From an uncultured Coriobacteriaceae bacterium (GTDB lineage Bacteria; Actinomycetota; Coriobacteriia; Coriobacteriales; Atopobiaceae), in contig CACYTH010000015.1 in the NCBI GenBank assembly GCA_902777325.1, forward strand, positions 1 to 64,000: 64,000 nucleotides of DNA. Direction: 5' to 3'. Made by a program: the position numbers and the translations under genes. How positions within the stretch are numbered: position 1 is the stretch's first letter; every line of letters starts with the position of its first letter. Under the pieces are notes generated by a model. It saw nothing but the letters and a program-made list of their open reading frames with translations. It was not told the origin of the DNA and searched no databases. Shown here one piece after another: positions 29,005-38,948 of this stretch.

Positions 29005-29625
29005 TTAGGCCATGCGAATCTGGACGAGGGCGTTCTTGCCACCGGGCACGGCACCCTTGACGAGCATGAGGTTCTGCTCCTCATCGATGCGGACGAGCTT
29101 GAGGTTCTTGACCGTGACGCGCTCGTCGCCCATGTGGCCGGCCATGTGGAGACCCTTGCGGACACGCGCGGGGTAGGCGCACTGGCCGATGGAGCCCGGC
29201 TTGCGCTGGTTGCGGGAGCCGTGGGTCATGGGTCCACGATGGAAGTTCCAGCGCTTGATGGTGCCCTGGAAGCCCTTGCCCTTGGAGGTACCGGTAACGT
29301 CGACTGCCTTGACGTCAGCAAAGGCGGCAACGGTGACCTGGTCGCCGGTGCTGTACTCGCTTGCGTCCTCGACGCGAACCTCGCGCAGGTAGCGCATCGG
29401 CTCGACGCCCTGAGCGGCGAAGTGGCCAGCGAGCGGCTTGTTGACATGCTTGGACTTGATGTCGCCAAAGCCGATCTGGACGGCCTCGTAGCCGTCAGTC
29501 GCCTTGGTCTTTACCTGCGACACCGTGCAGGGGCCAGCCTGGATGACGGTGACGGGCACGACGTTGTCGTCCTCATCCCACACCTGAGTCATCCCGATCT
29601 TGCGGCCGAGAATCGTGTTGACCAT
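29005..29625 (-). CDS. rplC: 50S ribosomal protein L3
   Basis: A 206-residue protein, MVNTILGRKIGMTQVWDEDD, with TGTSKGKGFQGTIKRWNF and GSIGQCAYPARVRKG near the peptidyl transferase centre. The ATG at 29625 follows AAAGGACCAGAG. A 364-base gap with a strong hairpin separates it from rpsJ, so rplC probably begins its own transcript. I found no convincing promoter in that gap. Confidence 0.97.
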   Translation of the reverse strand: MVNTILGRKIGMTQVWDEDDNVVPVTVIQAGPCTVSQVKTKATDGYEAVQIGFGDIKSKHVNKPLAGHFAAQGVEPMRYLREVRVEDASEYSTGDQVTVAAFADVKAVDVTGTSKGKGFQGTIKRWNFHRGPMTHGSRNQRKPGSIGQCAYPARVRKGLHMAGHMGDERVTVKNLKLVRIDEEQNLMLVKGAVPGGKNALVQIRMA

Positions 29626-29872
29626 CTCTGGTCCTTTCCTTCGGCGGTCATGGGACCAATTGTGGGCGCACCCTTGCGCCTTCCCCAGCGGACCGCATCC
29701 GACGTATGGCTGCGTCCTTGTCTTTTTGTACGTGCCACGACCGCGAGCAGGTGCCCCTACACAGGTTGGGGCATGCAGCCGAGACAGAACAATCCCACAA
29801 TTCAGCAGCTTTTCTATCTTAGCGGAGGCATTTGGGGATACGCCCGGTTGTGGGGTTTCCACAATCTTTCCA

Positions 29873-29903
29873 CCTGCCACGGGGGGTTACCCCCTATGGC
29901 AGG
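29873..29903. repeat. GGGGTTACCCC palindromic repeat, single copy
   Basis: CCTGCCA (29873-29879) pairs with TGGCAGG (29897-29903), enclosing a second palindrome, GGGGG-GTTA-CCCCC. The same two-layer layout recurs twice at 41818-41878 and twice at 57533-57605. It lies between rpsJ and rplC. The rest of 29626-29989 holds only the neighbouring 16-bp hairpin. Confidence 0.8.
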
Positions 29904-29922
29904 TTGGCGTGCTTGAAGACAA

Positions 29923-29960
29923 GGGCAGCCCCTCGCGTTACGTGACGCGAGGGGCTGCCC
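29923..29960. terminator. Strong hairpin between rpsJ and rplC
   Basis: A perfect 16-bp stem (29923-29938 with 29945-29960) has a TACGTG loop and is very GC-rich. It is 29 bases beyond the rpsJ stop. On the minus strand the following bases are only moderately T-rich (TTGTCTTC), so it is a likely but not ideal terminator of the rpsL-rpsJ transcript. Confidence 0.65.
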
Positions 29961-29989
29961 CTTAAGATTTGCGTTTGCTCGCTAGAGAC

Positions 29990-30298
29990 TTAGAGCTTGA
30001 TCTCGATGTCGACGCCGGCGGGCAGGTCGAGGCGCATGAGGCTGTCGACCGTGCTGGAGCTGGGGTCGAGGATGTCGATGAGGCGCTTGTGGGTGCGCAT
30101 CTCGAACTCCTCGCGGCTGTCCTTGTCCTTGTGCGGCGAGCGGATGACCGTGTAGAGGTTACGCTCGGTGGGCAGGGGGATGGGGCCGGAAACACGCGCG
30201 CCGGTGTTCTGGGCGGTCTCGACGATCTTCTTGGCCGACTGGTCAACGACCTCGTGATCGTAGCCCTTGAGGCGAATCCTGATCTTCTGGCTTGACAC
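29990..30298 (-). CDS. rpsJ: 30S ribosomal protein S10
   Basis: A 102-residue protein of the 30S head, also the NusE antitermination factor. It reads [20 protein letters not shown] with [20 protein letters not shown] and [19 protein letters not shown]. The start is the GTG at 30298, with TGGAGG spaced 8 bases upstream; the ATG at 30313 would place the start codon on this site. It follows fusA directly; the tuf gene often found between them is absent. Confidence 0.97.
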   Translation of the reverse strand: MSSQKIRIRLKGYDHEVVDQSAKKIVETAQNTGARVSGPIPLPTERNLYTVIRSPHKDKDSREEFEMRTHKRLIDILDPSSSTVDSLMRLDLPAGVDIEIKL

Positions 30299-30343
30299 TT
30301 TGGTTACCTCCATTAAGAGCGAATGGGCTCGTTGACTAGTGAC

Positions 30344-32440
30344 TTATGCGTTGCCGCCGTGCTTGGACATGATCTCGTCGCGGACGGACTTGGGGACGGG
30401 CTCGTAGGAGTCGAACTGCATGGTGTAGCTCGCGCGACCCTGCGTCTGGGAGCGCAGGTCGGTGGCGTAGCCAAACATCTCGCCCAGAGGCACCTTAGCC
30501 TTGATGACCTTGGAGTTGGAGCGGTCCTCCATGCCCTCGATCTTGCCGCGGCGGCTGGACAGGTTGCCCATGACGTCGCCCATGTACTGCTCCGGGGTCT
30601 CGACCTCGACGGCCTCGACGGGCTCGAGCAGGACGGGGTCGGAACGGCGCAGGGCCTCCTTGATAGCCATGGAACCGGCGATCTTGAAGGCGGACTCGGA
30701 GGAGTCGACCTCGTGGTACTTGCCGTCGACGAGCTTGACCTTGATGTCGACCACGGGGTAGCCAGCGATGACGCCAGCCTCCAGGGCCTCCTGGATGCCC
30801 TTGTCGACAGCGGGGATGTACTCCTTGGGGATGGTGCCGCCGACGATGGCGTTCTCGAAGGAGTAGCCAGTGCCCGGCTCCTGCGGCTCCATGTCGATAA
30901 AGACCCAGCCGAACTGGCCGCTACCGCCAGACTGACGGACGAACTTGCCCTCGACGTGGTTGACGGCCTTGCCGGCGGTCTCACGATAGGCAACCTGCGG
31001 CTTGCCGACGTTGCACTCGACCTTGAACTCGCGACGCAGACGGTCGACGATGATCTCGAGGTGCAGCTCGCCCATGCCGGCGATGATGGTCTGGCCGGTC
31101 TCGTGGTCGGTGCGGACCTGGAAGGTCGGGTCCTCCTCGGCGAGCTTCTGCAGGCCAACGCTCATCTTGTCCTGCTCGGCCTTGCTCTTGGGCTCGACGG
31201 CGACGTCGATGACGGGGTCGGCGAAGTCGATGGACTCGAGGATGATGGGGTGCTTCTCGTCAGCCAGGGTGTCACCGGTGGTGGTGTTCTTGAAGCCGAC
31301 GCAGGCGACGATGTCGCCGGCGGAGCAGGCGTCACGGTCGACGCGCTCGTTGGCGTTCATCTCGAGGATGCGGCCCAGACGCTCGCGGCTGTCCTTGTTG
31401 ACGTTGTACACGTAGCTGCCGGACTCGGCGTGACCGGAGTACACGCGGAAGTATGTGAGCTTGCCGACGTAGGGGTCGGTCATGATCTTGAAGGCCAGGG
31501 CGCTGAACGGCTCCTTGGGATCGGCGATGCGGGTGATGGTCTCGCCGGTCTTGGGGTCGGTGCCGTCGATCTCCTTGACGTCGAGCGGGCTGGGGAGGTA
31601 GTCCACGACGGCGTCGAGGACCTCCTGGATGCCCTTGTTCTTGTAGGCGGAGCCCACGAAGACGGGGTTGAGCTGGCCGGCAAGGGTGCCCTTGCGGATG
31701 GCGGCCTTGAGCATGTCGACGGGGATCTCCTCGTCCATGAGGATGAGCTCCATGAGCTCGTCGTCAAAGTCGGAGGCGGCGTCGAGCAGCTCCTCGCGCT
31801 TCTCGTTTGCGATGTCGACGTACTCGGCGGGGATCTCCTCGAGGACCTCGGGGTAGATCATGCCCTTGGCGTCCTCCTTGAAGTCCCATGCCTGCATGGT
31901 GACGAGGTCGATGAGGCCCCAGAACTGGGACTCGGCACCCATGGGGACCTGGGCGGCCACGGCGGGGGCGCCAAGGCGGTCCTTCATGGTCTCGATGGCA
32001 TGGAAAAAGTCGGCGCCGATGCGGTCGAACTTGTTGATGAAGGCGATGCGCGGGACGTTGTAGTTGGCAGCCTGACGCCAGACGGTCTCGGACTGCGGCT
32101 GAACGCCGGCGACGGCGTCGAAGACGGCGACGGCGCCGTCGAGGACGCGCAGACAACGCTCGACCTCGGCGGTGAAGTCGACGTGACCCGGGGTGTCGAT
32201 GATCTGGATGACGTGATCACCCCAGAAGCAGGTGGTTGCTGCGGAGGTGATGGTCACGCCGCGCTCCTGCTCCTGAACCATCCAGTCCATGGTGGCTGCA
32301 CCGTCGTGGACCTCACCGATCTTGTGGGTCTTGCCGGTGTAGTAGAGGATGCGCTCGGTGGTCGTCGTCTTACCGGCGTCGATGTGGGCCATGATGCCGA
32401 TGTTGCGAAGGTTTTCGAGCTTGTACTTAACTTTAGCCAT
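30344..32440 (-). CDS. fusA: Translation elongation factor G
   Basis: This 698-residue GTPase drives ribosomal translocation. The P-loop is [19 protein letters not shown], switch II is [17 protein letters not shown] and the base-specificity motif is FINKFDRIG. Domains II to V follow without interruption, with [18 protein letters not shown] and a C-terminal region ending [13 protein letters not shown]. It is 21 bases downstream of rpsG and 45 bases upstream of rpsJ. Confidence 0.98.
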   Translation of the reverse strand: MAKVKYKLENLRNIGIMAHIDAGKTTTTERILYYTGKTHKIGEVHDGAATMDWMVQEQERGVTITSAATTCFWGDHVIQIIDTPGHVDFTAEVERCLRVLDGAVAVFDAVAGVQPQSETVWRQAANYNVPRIAFINKFDRIGADFFHAIETMKDRLGAPAVAAQVPMGAESQFWGLIDLVTMQAWDFKEDAKGMIYPEVLEEIPAEYVDIANEKREELLDAASDFDDELMELILMDEEIPVDMLKAAIRKGTLAGQLNPVFVGSAYKNKGIQEVLDAVVDYLPSPLDVKEIDGTDPKTGETITRIADPKEPFSALAFKIMTDPYVGKLTYFRVYSGHAESGSYVYNVNKDSRERLGRILEMNANERVDRDACSAGDIVACVGFKNTTTGDTLADEKHPIILESIDFADPVIDVAVEPKSKAEQDKMSVGLQKLAEEDPTFQVRTDHETGQTIIAGMGELHLEIIVDRLRREFKVECNVGKPQVAYRETAGKAVNHVEGKFVRQSGGSGQFGWVFIDMEPQEPGTGYSFENAIVGGTIPKEYIPAVDKGIQEALEAGVIAGYPVVDIKVKLVDGKYHEVDSSESAFKIAGSMAIKEALRRSDPVLLEPVEAVEVETPEQYMGDVMGNLSSRRGKIEGMEDRSNSKVIKAKVPLGEMFGYATDLRSQTQGRASYTMQFDSYEPVPKSVRDEIMSKHGGNA

Positions 32441-32461
32441 GAATTACTACTCCTGGAGGCT

Positions 32462-32932
32462 TTAGAAACGATAGTGCGCGAAGGCGCGGTTGGACTCAGC
32501 CATCTTGAAGAGGTCCTCGCGACGCTTGACGGAGGCACCGACGCCATTGGAGGCATCGAGAATCTCGTTGGCGAGACGCTCGGCCATGGTCTTCTCCTTG
32601 CGGGCACGCGAGAAGTTGACCATCCAGCGGATGGCGAGCTGGTTGGCACGACGGGAGTTGACCTCCATGGGCACCTGGTAGGTGGCGCCACCGACGCGCT
32701 TGGGCTTGACCTCGAGGGTCGGGCGGATGTTGTCCATGGCCTTCTTGAAGACGGTGAGGGCATCCTCGCCGGACTTGGCGGCGACCATGTCAAAGGCGCC
32801 ATAGACGATCTTCTCAGCGGTGGCCTTCTTGCCATCGAGGAGGACCTTGTTGATGAGCTGGGTCACGAGACGGTTGTTGTACTTGACGTCCGGCATGACC
32901 TCACGACGGACTGCTGCTGCACGACGCGGCAT
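32462..32932 (-). CDS. rpsG: 30S ribosomal protein S7
   Basis: A 156-residue primary 16S-binding protein of the 30S head: [40 protein letters not shown] and the end [13 protein letters not shown]. It is 49 bases downstream of rpsL. Confidence 0.98.
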   Translation of the reverse strand: MPRRAAAVRREVMPDVKYNNRLVTQLINKVLLDGKKATAEKIVYGAFDMVAAKSGEDALTVFKKAMDNIRPTLEVKPKRVGGATYQVPMEVNSRRANQLAIRWMVNFSRARKEKTMAERLANEILDASNGVGASVKRREDLFKMAESNRAFAHYRF

Positions 32933-32981
32933 GTTTTCTCCTTAGGTACGAGATCTTACGTGGTGGGTATGCTCCGACGAC

Positions 32982-33353
32982 TTACTTGGGGCGCTTGGCG
33001 CCATAGCGGGAGCGGGCGCGCTTGCGGTTCTGGACCGCTGCGCAGTCGTACGCGCCACGGATGATCTTGTAACGGACGCCAGGCAGGTCGCGCACGCGGC
33101 CGCCGCGGATGAGCACGATGGAGTGCTCCTGGAGGTTGTGGCCCTCACCGGGGATGTAGGCCGTGACCTCGATGCCGTTGACGAGGCGCACGCGGGCGAC
33201 CTTACGCAGGGCGGAGTTAGGCTTCTTGGGGGTGGTGGTGAAGACGCGGGTGCAGACGCCACGCTTCTGCGGGTTGTGCTGGAGGGCGGCGTTCTTGGAC
33301 TTGGACGCAACACTCTTGCGACCCTGGCGGACGAGCTGGTTGATGGTAGGCAA
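32982..33353 (-). CDS. rpsL: 30S ribosomal protein S12
   Basis: A 123-residue decoding-centre protein and the classic streptomycin target. It has [33 protein letters not shown] and [17 protein letters not shown]. The start is the TTG at 33353, preceded by AGGAGAAAGCT. The lysine of the PKKPNSA loop is present, so no resistance mutation is evident there. It begins the str-type transcript from the promoter at 33438-33466. Confidence 0.97.
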   Translation of the reverse strand: MPTINQLVRQGRKSVASKSKNAALQHNPQKRGVCTRVFTTTPKKPNSALRKVARVRLVNGIEVTAYIPGEGHNLQEHSIVLIRGGRVRDLPGVRYKIIRGAYDCAAVQNRKRARSRYGAKRPK

Positions 33354-33437
33354 AGCTTTCTCCTTCTGAACTATCATCTACAACGTATGCGGTAAGGGCA
33401 GCGCAGCACCACTACCCTGGATTGGCACAGCTAGAAC

Positions 33438-33466
33438 ACTTTACGCAGCCATAGACGTATTGTCAA
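33438..33466 (-). promoter_or_regulatory. Promoter of rpsL-rpsG-fusA-rpsJ
   Basis: On the minus strand a perfect TTGACA (33461-33466) stands 17 bp from TAAAGT (33438-33443), about 85 bases upstream of the rpsL start. This is the best housekeeping promoter match in the window. Confidence 0.75.
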
Positions 33467-33519
33467 AAGTCCACGGCACCGGGCGTATCCATATATCACA
33501 GAGTCCGCACAACTATGAC

Positions 33520-33553
33520 GGTGCCCCGGCACGTCTGCGCATGCCGGGGCACC
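33520..33553 (-). terminator. Hairpin after the permuted GH3 gene
   Basis: GGTGCCCCGGCA (33520-33531) pairs perfectly with TGCCGGGGCACC (33542-33553) around a 10-base loop, 23 bases past the GH3 stop. No T-run follows on the minus strand. Confidence 0.55.
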
Positions 33554-33576
33554 CCTTCAGTCGTCTTTGTCTAGCC

Positions 33577-36500
33577 TTACGCCTCCTCGCGCTCCTTCTT
33601 GCGCTTGAGGTGGTTGCGCCAGCCCGTGAACAGGCAGGCTGCGATGCCTGCGCCGCTGATCACGCTCGCCGCGATGCGGATCTTGGTGAGCGGCTGCATC
33701 CCCGGCTTGTAGACGCTGCCCGGCACGGCACCGTTCATGGCGCGGCTGTTTGCCGTGGTGTACAGCAGGTGATGGGCTGCTTCACGGGCGTAGACATACT
33801 CCGCTGCATTGGTCGGGTCGAACACGTAGGTGTTGGCGTTGCTCTTGAGGAAGGCGTCACCACCTGCGCGAATCATCTGACTCTCGTCAAAGGCGGGGCT
33901 ACCGGCGTTGGCAGAGTCGGTGATGATGAAGCCGTCAAAGCCCCACTCGTCGCGCACCAGCTGCTGGATCAGCGGGTAGCAGCCGCCGGTCCACGTGGCG
34001 CCGATGCGGTTGAACGAGGTCATGATGCCCTGGGCGGTGCGCTGGGTGCGCGTCTGCTGCTGGTAGCTGCCGTCCTCGGACACGGTGTAGTAAGTCTCCT
34101 CCACGTCAGGCGCATGCATGCACAGCTCGAAGGGACGCAGGTAGATCTCGCGCGCGGCCTGCTCCCCCACCCAGGTGGAGACGGACTTGTCGATGCCACC
34201 GTCACCGCGGTGGTTCTCCTGGTCGTTGAAGGCAAAGTGCTTGATGGTGCTGTACAGGCCCAGCTCGGCGGCACCGTGGATCTCGTGAGAGGCAACCATG
34301 CCACTGATGATCGGGTCCTCGCTGTAGTACTCGGCGGCACGACCGATGAACGGCGTGCGATGGATGTTCATGGACGGGGCGTACCAGCCCATGGCGCCGC
34401 TGGTGCCCTGCAGGTTTGCCTCGCTGGCCAGCATGCGGCCATAGCTCTCGGCCAGCTCCTGGTTCCAAGTCTGGGCCATCACCACGGGCGAGCAGAACAT
34501 CATGCCGGTGGAGCCGTAGATGAGGCCGGCAGCGGTGTCGGCATCGATCACGAAGGGCTTGCCCACGCTCGCCAGGTACTCGGAGCCGTAGCCAGAGTGG
34601 CCCACGATCTCCTGGTAGTCGGCCTCGGTCAGCTGGTCGAGCAGCTCGTCCCACGCGGGGTCGTCGTAGGCCAGGCCGCGCACCTCGATGAGGGTCTTGC
34701 CATTGGCGGCCGCGTAGACGGGCTCAACGGTAATGGAGGCATCGTCGGTCGGGTTGAGCGAGTCATGGCTCTCGAGCTGGGCGATAAGCTCGTCGGATCC
34801 GACCTTGCCCCACACGTAGCTCACGGGGTTGCCGTCGGCGTCGGTTCCGTTGATCTCGTTGCCCCACGTGGAGACGTCACCCTCGATGGGCGTGCCGTCG
34901 TTCGTCGGGAAGGTCCCCTCCCAGTCGGCGCGGGTGAGCTGCGTTCCCTCGGGCTCGGCAAAGGAGAGCAGCGCCCGAATCTTGTTGCCGGTGTAGGAGT
35001 CGGTGGAGAAGGTCGTGGCGTCCACCGCCGCCTCGCCCTTGAGGGCGTTCTTTGCGTCGATGGTCAGCTCGTGTGCGGCAGCCAGCTTGGCGTCGCCCGC
35101 AGAGCCTTTGCCCTTGGCGGACAGGATGTTGTTGACCGCGTCGTGAGAGTCGTGACCGGCCGTCAGGTAGTAGGTGCCGTTCTCGATGACATAGGTGCCT
35201 GCGCCGTGGGTGTCAAAGCTGGCGAGCAGCGCGGGATCGATGGCGATCTCCACCGTCTGGCTCTCGCCCGGGGCGATCTCGTCGGTCTTGGCGTAGCCGA
35301 CCAGCGCCACAGAGGCCTTCTCGATGCCCTGCTTCTTGTCGTAGTCGGTGTAGGGCGCCTGCGCATAGATCTCCACGGCATCCTTGCCGGCCACCTCGCC
35401 GGTGTTGGTGACGGTCACCTTGGCGGTAATGGAGTCAAGGCCATCCCACTCGGCGGTGAAGTCGCTCCACTCGAAGCTGGTGTAGGAGAGGCCGTGGCCA
35501 AACGGGTAGACCACCTCGGCGTCGTAGTCGAAGTCGCCGGCGTTGCCCTGGCCCAGCACCTTGTCCTCGTAGCGGGTCTCGTAGTAGCGATAGCCCACGT
35601 AGATGCCCTCGAGGTAGCTGACGTAGTTGTAGCCGGAGGGCTTGCCGTCCTCGTCGGTGAACTCGAAGTCGCCGTAGTTCTTGCCGGCCGGGCTTGCGAG
35701 CGCATCGGCAACGAAGGTGTCGACGGTGTGGCCGGAGGGGTTGACCTCGCCCGCAAAGATGCCCGCCAGGGCGTCGGTGCCATAGGTGCCGGTGGAGGGC
35801 ACGAACAGGATGGACTTGATGCTCGGGAACTGCGCCACCCAGTCGAGCTGCAGGGCACTTGCGGTGTTGACGATCAGCACCACGTCGTCGTAGTTGTCGT
35901 TCAGGTACTGCAGGATCTCAAGCTCGGTGGTGTCGGGCTCGAGGTAGCTCTTAACCTGGTCCTCCGGGTCGCTCGCGTGGTTGTACATGGAGCGCGGCAT
36001 GTCACGGCCCTCGCCGGCAACGCGGCGCCACACGAACACGGGCACGGTGTCCTTGGTGCTGTCAAGCACGCCATCGGCCGCCTGCAGCTCGGAAAGCGGG
36101 CACTCGTTGATGGAGAAGTCCTCGGACGCGCCAAAGCTGATGGAACCGGGACCCATCTTGTAGGAGGAGCCAGCGCCCTTGGTGTAGAACTCCATGAGCG
36201 TGCCGTTGACATGCAGGCCCTTTGCCTCGAACGAAGACGTGAGCTTGTCCTCGTCGCCAGAGGCGCCCGTGAACTGCGTCAGGAGGGACTGCGTGGCCGT
36301 GAGGTTCTTGACGTTCTCCGAGAAGAACGAGAACGTGGTGCCCTCGGCAAAGGGCATCGTTGACTCGTCGTTCTTGAGAAGCACGTAGCCCTCGGAGGCG
36401 ATCTGGGTGTCGAGCGCCTTCTCGGCGTCGGCAATCTCGTCCGCGCTGAAGTCGCTCTTGTAGTACTCGGCGTCCACGTCCCTGGCGCCTTCCGGCGTGG

Positions 36501-36675
36501 TCCAGCCCTGGCTGTAGCCCAGCATGTTGTTTGCCATGCGCGTGACCATGCCCTGGCTGGGCAGGACGACGTTCATCAGCACCAGCACCGCCGAGAGCAC
36601 CAGCGTCAGCACGGTCTTGAGGATGGTCTTCACCACCCGTCCCACCTTGCGCGCCGTCGAAATCTTAGCCGCCAT
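33577..36675 (-). CDS. Membrane-anchored, circularly permuted GH3 beta-glucosidase
   Basis: A 1032-residue glycoside hydrolase with the usual GH3 order reversed. After an N-terminal membrane anchor (about residues 20-40, LKTVLTLVLSAVLVLMNVVL) comes the C-terminal-type GH3 domain (SEGYVLLKNDESTMPFAEGT, YPFGHGLSYTSF), then a fibronectin-like domain (ITAKVTVTNTGEVAGKDAVE), then the catalytic barrel (about residues 590-980; IHRTPFIGRAAEYYSEDP, TIKHFAFNDQENHR). The nucleophile aspartate is in GFIITDSAN. A second hydrophobic segment near the C terminus (IAASVISGAGIAACLFTGW) ends in a basic tail. The ATG at 36675 follows AAGGGAG. Divergent from the LytTR two-component genes. It probably cleaves beta-glucosides or xylosides at the cell surface; the sugar is unknown. 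Confidence 0.9.
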   Translation of the reverse strand: MAAKISTARKVGRVVKTILKTVLTLVLSAVLVLMNVVLPSQGMVTRMANNMLGYSQGWTTPEGARDVDAEYYKSDFSADEIADAEKALDTQIASEGYVLLKNDESTMPFAEGTTFSFFSENVKNLTATQSLLTQFTGASGDEDKLTSSFEAKGLHVNGTLMEFYTKGAGSSYKMGPGSISFGASEDFSINECPLSELQAADGVLDSTKDTVPVFVWRRVAGEGRDMPRSMYNHASDPEDQVKSYLEPDTTELEILQYLNDNYDDVVLIVNTASALQLDWVAQFPSIKSILFVPSTGTYGTDALAGIFAGEVNPSGHTVDTFVADALASPAGKNYGDFEFTDEDGKPSGYNYVSYLEGIYVGYRYYETRYEDKVLGQGNAGDFDYDAEVVYPFGHGLSYTSFEWSDFTAEWDGLDSITAKVTVTNTGEVAGKDAVEIYAQAPYTDYDKKQGIEKASVALVGYAKTDEIAPGESQTVEIAIDPALLASFDTHGAGTYVIENGTYYLTAGHDSHDAVNNILSAKGKGSAGDAKLAAAHELTIDAKNALKGEAAVDATTFSTDSYTGNKIRALLSFAEPEGTQLTRADWEGTFPTNDGTPIEGDVSTWGNEINGTDADGNPVSYVWGKVGSDELIAQLESHDSLNPTDDASITVEPVYAAANGKTLIEVRGLAYDDPAWDELLDQLTEADYQEIVGHSGYGSEYLASVGKPFVIDADTAAGLIYGSTGMMFCSPVVMAQTWNQELAESYGRMLASEANLQGTSGAMGWYAPSMNIHRTPFIGRAAEYYSEDPIISGMVASHEIHGAAELGLYSTIKHFAFNDQENHRGDGGIDKSVSTWVGEQAAREIYLRPFELCMHAPDVEETYYTVSEDGSYQQQTRTQRTAQGIMTSFNRIGATWTGGCYPLIQQLVRDEWGFDGFIITDSANAGSPAFDESQMIRAGGDAFLKSNANTYVFDPTNAAEYVYAREAAHHLLYTTANSRAMNGAVPGSVYKPGMQPLTKIRIAASVISGAGIAACLFTGWRNHLKRKKEREEA

Positions 36676-36835
36676 GTCGCTCTCCCTTTCTCGTACGCCA
36701 TCTCCGGCGATTCCAATCTCAGGCATACCATACGATGCCGGCGCGTCGCAGACGGAAGCTCGTCGGAATCGGGCGGTCGCGCGGCAGAATCGGATGCAAG
36801 CTCGTGCGACAATGGCATGGGGAAAGGAGAGGCCC

Positions 36836-37549
36836 GTGCTGCACGTCTTGATGATCGAGGACACGCCCGCTGAGGCCGCCACGCTGCGAGCCCACCTCGA
36901 GCGCTATGCCGCCGAGCAGGGCATCGAGCTTTCTGTGACCTGGCTCACCAATGCGCTTGACTATCTTGAGGACCGCCCTGCCGCCGACCTCATATTTATG
37001 GACATCGACATGCCAGGCATCAACGGGCTGGAGGCAGCCCACCAGCTGCGCGAGCAGGACAGCGCGACGCCCCTGGTGTTTGTGACCAATCTCGCGCAGT
37101 ACGCCGTGCGCGGCTACGAGGTGGACGCCGTCGACTTTATGGTCAAGCCAGTCAGCTACGAGAGCTTTCGCATGCGCATGGCACGTGCGATGCGCGCGGT
37201 TGAGCGCAACGCCACCCGGTCGCTGCGCGTCAAGGCGCGCGACGGCCTGCACATCTTTGCGGCCTCCGACCTGCTGTACGTGGAGACCCAGGGCCACGAC
37301 GTCGCCTACCACGTGGTGGGCGATGCGGCGCCGCTCGTGGTGCGAGACTCCCTGCGCCATGTGGAGGGAGAGCTGCAGGGCCTGCCCTTCGTGCGCCTCT
37401 CCAGCGGGGCGCTTGCCAACATGGCGCACATACGTCGCGTGCGCGGTGACGAGGTGGCGCTTTCCGACGGCACCACGCTCTTTATGTCGCGCGCCCGCAA
37501 GCGCGATGCCCAGGCAGCCATAGCGGCCTTTCTGGGAGGCGGCTTCTGA
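36836..37549 (+). CDS. LytTR-family response regulator
   Basis: A 237-residue regulator. The N-terminal receiver domain (about residues 1-120) has the acidic pair IEDTP, the phosphorylated aspartate in LIFMDIDMPGING and the conserved lysine in VDFMVKPVSYE. The C-terminal LytTR DNA-binding domain (about residues 135-235) contains LRVKARDGLHIFAASDLLYVE and FVRLSSGALANMAHIRRV. The start is the GTG at 36836, behind GAAAGGAG. Its stop overlaps the kinase ATG (TGATG), so the two are coupled. It is divergent from the permuted GH3 gene and may control it or peptide-signalled functions; this is inference. Confidence 0.9.
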   Translation: MLHVLMIEDTPAEAATLRAHLERYAAEQGIELSVTWLTNALDYLEDRPAADLIFMDIDMPGINGLEAAHQLREQDSATPLVFVTNLAQYAVRGYEVDAVDFMVKPVSYESFRMRMARAMRAVERNATRSLRVKARDGLHIFAASDLLYVETQGHDVAYHVVGDAAPLVVRDSLRHVEGELQGLPFVRLSSGALANMAHIRRVRGDEVALSDGTTLFMSRARKRDAQAAIAAFLGGGF

Positions 37550-38910
37550 TGGGCTGGCACTGGCTTGTGGGCATGCTTCAACCGCTTGCTGCCGTGCTGC
37601 AGATCGGCTTTGCCATCTGGCTGGTGGTGCGCCACCAAGACCAGCGCGAGGGATTAATGCCCAAGGCCGCGGCTCTTGGCACGGCACTGCTTCTCGCAAT
37701 AGCCTTCTTCAGCTGGTATGGCATGAGTGCCCACCCCGAGTACACCGCCAACGGCGTGCCTCAGCTCGCGGGACAGTTTGTGCTCTTCAGCCTCCTTCTG
37801 GGCTACTTGGTATGGACTGTGCACCTCCTCTACGACGTGCCTGTTCTCCACGCACTCCTCTGCTGTGCCATGGGCTACACCATGCAGAACCTTGCGAGTG
37901 GACTGGACGGGCTCGTCGTGCTGCTGGGAGGACGGCTCTGGGGCATCGGTGAGGGAGACGTGGCGTTTCGGGCAGTTGGGAGCCTGATGGCGACTGTCGC
38001 GGTCTACCTCCCCTGCTACTTTCTGCTGGTGCGCGCCATTGACCGTGCGGGCACCGTACAGGTGGAAGACCAGGCAACCGTCGGGGTCTTTTTGGTTGTC
38101 ATCTTGGTCGTCATCCTGTTTGACGTCATCAACAAGGCCCTGAGCCTGGGGCCCACGCCTCTCTCGCTGCTCGTGGGCTTGCGCGTGATCCACGGAGCCG
38201 CTTGTATCTTTGTGCTCTTTGCCCAGTACGAGATGCTCTTTGCCCAGCATCTGCGTGCCGAGGCGTCGACAACCCAGCGGCTCTTGGCCGAGCAGCAGCG
38301 TCAGTACGAGCTCTCGCGCGAGAACATCGAGGCGATCAACATCAAGTGCCACGACATCCGTCACCAGATCCGCCACCTGGGCGAGACGGGCACCGCGGTT
38401 GACGCCGCCGTGCTGGCCGACATCGCGCGCGAGGTAAGCGTCTACGATGCGACCGTGCGCACCGGCAATGAGGCGCTCGATACCATACTCACCGAGAAGC
38501 GCCTGGTCTGCGAGGGCGAGGGAATCACCCTCACCTGCATGGCCGACGGACACGCGTTGGACTTTTTGGCTCCCTCCGAGCTGTACGCCCTCTTTGGCAA
38601 CGCACTCGACAACGCCATCGAGGCCACCCGGCAGGCGCCGGAGGGAAGTCGGTCGATCTCGCTTAACGTGAGACAGGTTGCCGGCATGGTGGCAATCCAC
38701 GTCGAGAACACCTGCGTGGGCGAGGCCACGTTTGTCGACGGGCTCCCACAGACCACCAAGCAGGCGGCCAACGGCACGCGCGACACGGTCAACCACGGCA
38801 TCGGGACCCGCTCCATGCGCGCCCTGGCCGAGCGCTACGACGGTCTCTTCTCTGCCGCCCAGCGCGGCGACGTCTTTTGCCTGGACATCACCCTGCCTCG
38901 ACCGGAGTGA
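37549..38910 (+). CDS. AgrC-like sensor histidine kinase (GHKL)
   Basis: A 453-residue membrane kinase with about six N-terminal hydrophobic segments (residues 5-225). A short coiled linker (TTQRLLAEQQRQYELSREN) leads to the phosphoacceptor region KCHDIRHQIRHL and an HATPase_c domain with LFGNALDNAIEATRQ and HGIGTRSM. This plan matches peptide-sensing kinases paired with LytTR regulators. No autoinducer-peptide gene or AgrB-type protease is visible next to it, so the ligand is unknown. Confidence 0.9.
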   Translation: MGWHWLVGMLQPLAAVLQIGFAIWLVVRHQDQREGLMPKAAALGTALLLAIAFFSWYGMSAHPEYTANGVPQLAGQFVLFSLLLGYLVWTVHLLYDVPVLHALLCCAMGYTMQNLASGLDGLVVLLGGRLWGIGEGDVAFRAVGSLMATVAVYLPCYFLLVRAIDRAGTVQVEDQATVGVFLVVILVVILFDVINKALSLGPTPLSLLVGLRVIHGAACIFVLFAQYEMLFAQHLRAEASTTQRLLAEQQRQYELSRENIEAINIKCHDIRHQIRHLGETGTAVDAAVLADIAREVSVYDATVRTGNEALDTILTEKRLVCEGEGITLTCMADGHALDFLAPSELYALFGNALDNAIEATRQAPEGSRSISLNVRQVAGMVAIHVENTCVGEATFVDGLPQTTKQAANGTRDTVNHGIGTRSMRALAERYDGLFSAAQRGDVFCLDITLPRPE

Positions 38911-38948
38911 GGCAGGGCCGTCTCAAACTTTTGCCCTAGGGAACTACC

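Noticed and set aside
30323..33064. Very long open frame on the plus strand opposite fusA and rpsG
   Set aside because: It is the complement of highly biased, GC-rich ribosomal genes. Its composition is Val/Leu/Asp-heavy without motifs, and it has no ribosome site or homology I recognise.
33460..36363. Long plus-strand frame opposite the permuted GH3 gene
   Set aside because: A shadow of the third-codon-position GC bias. The minus-strand frame has clear GH3 motifs and a proper start.
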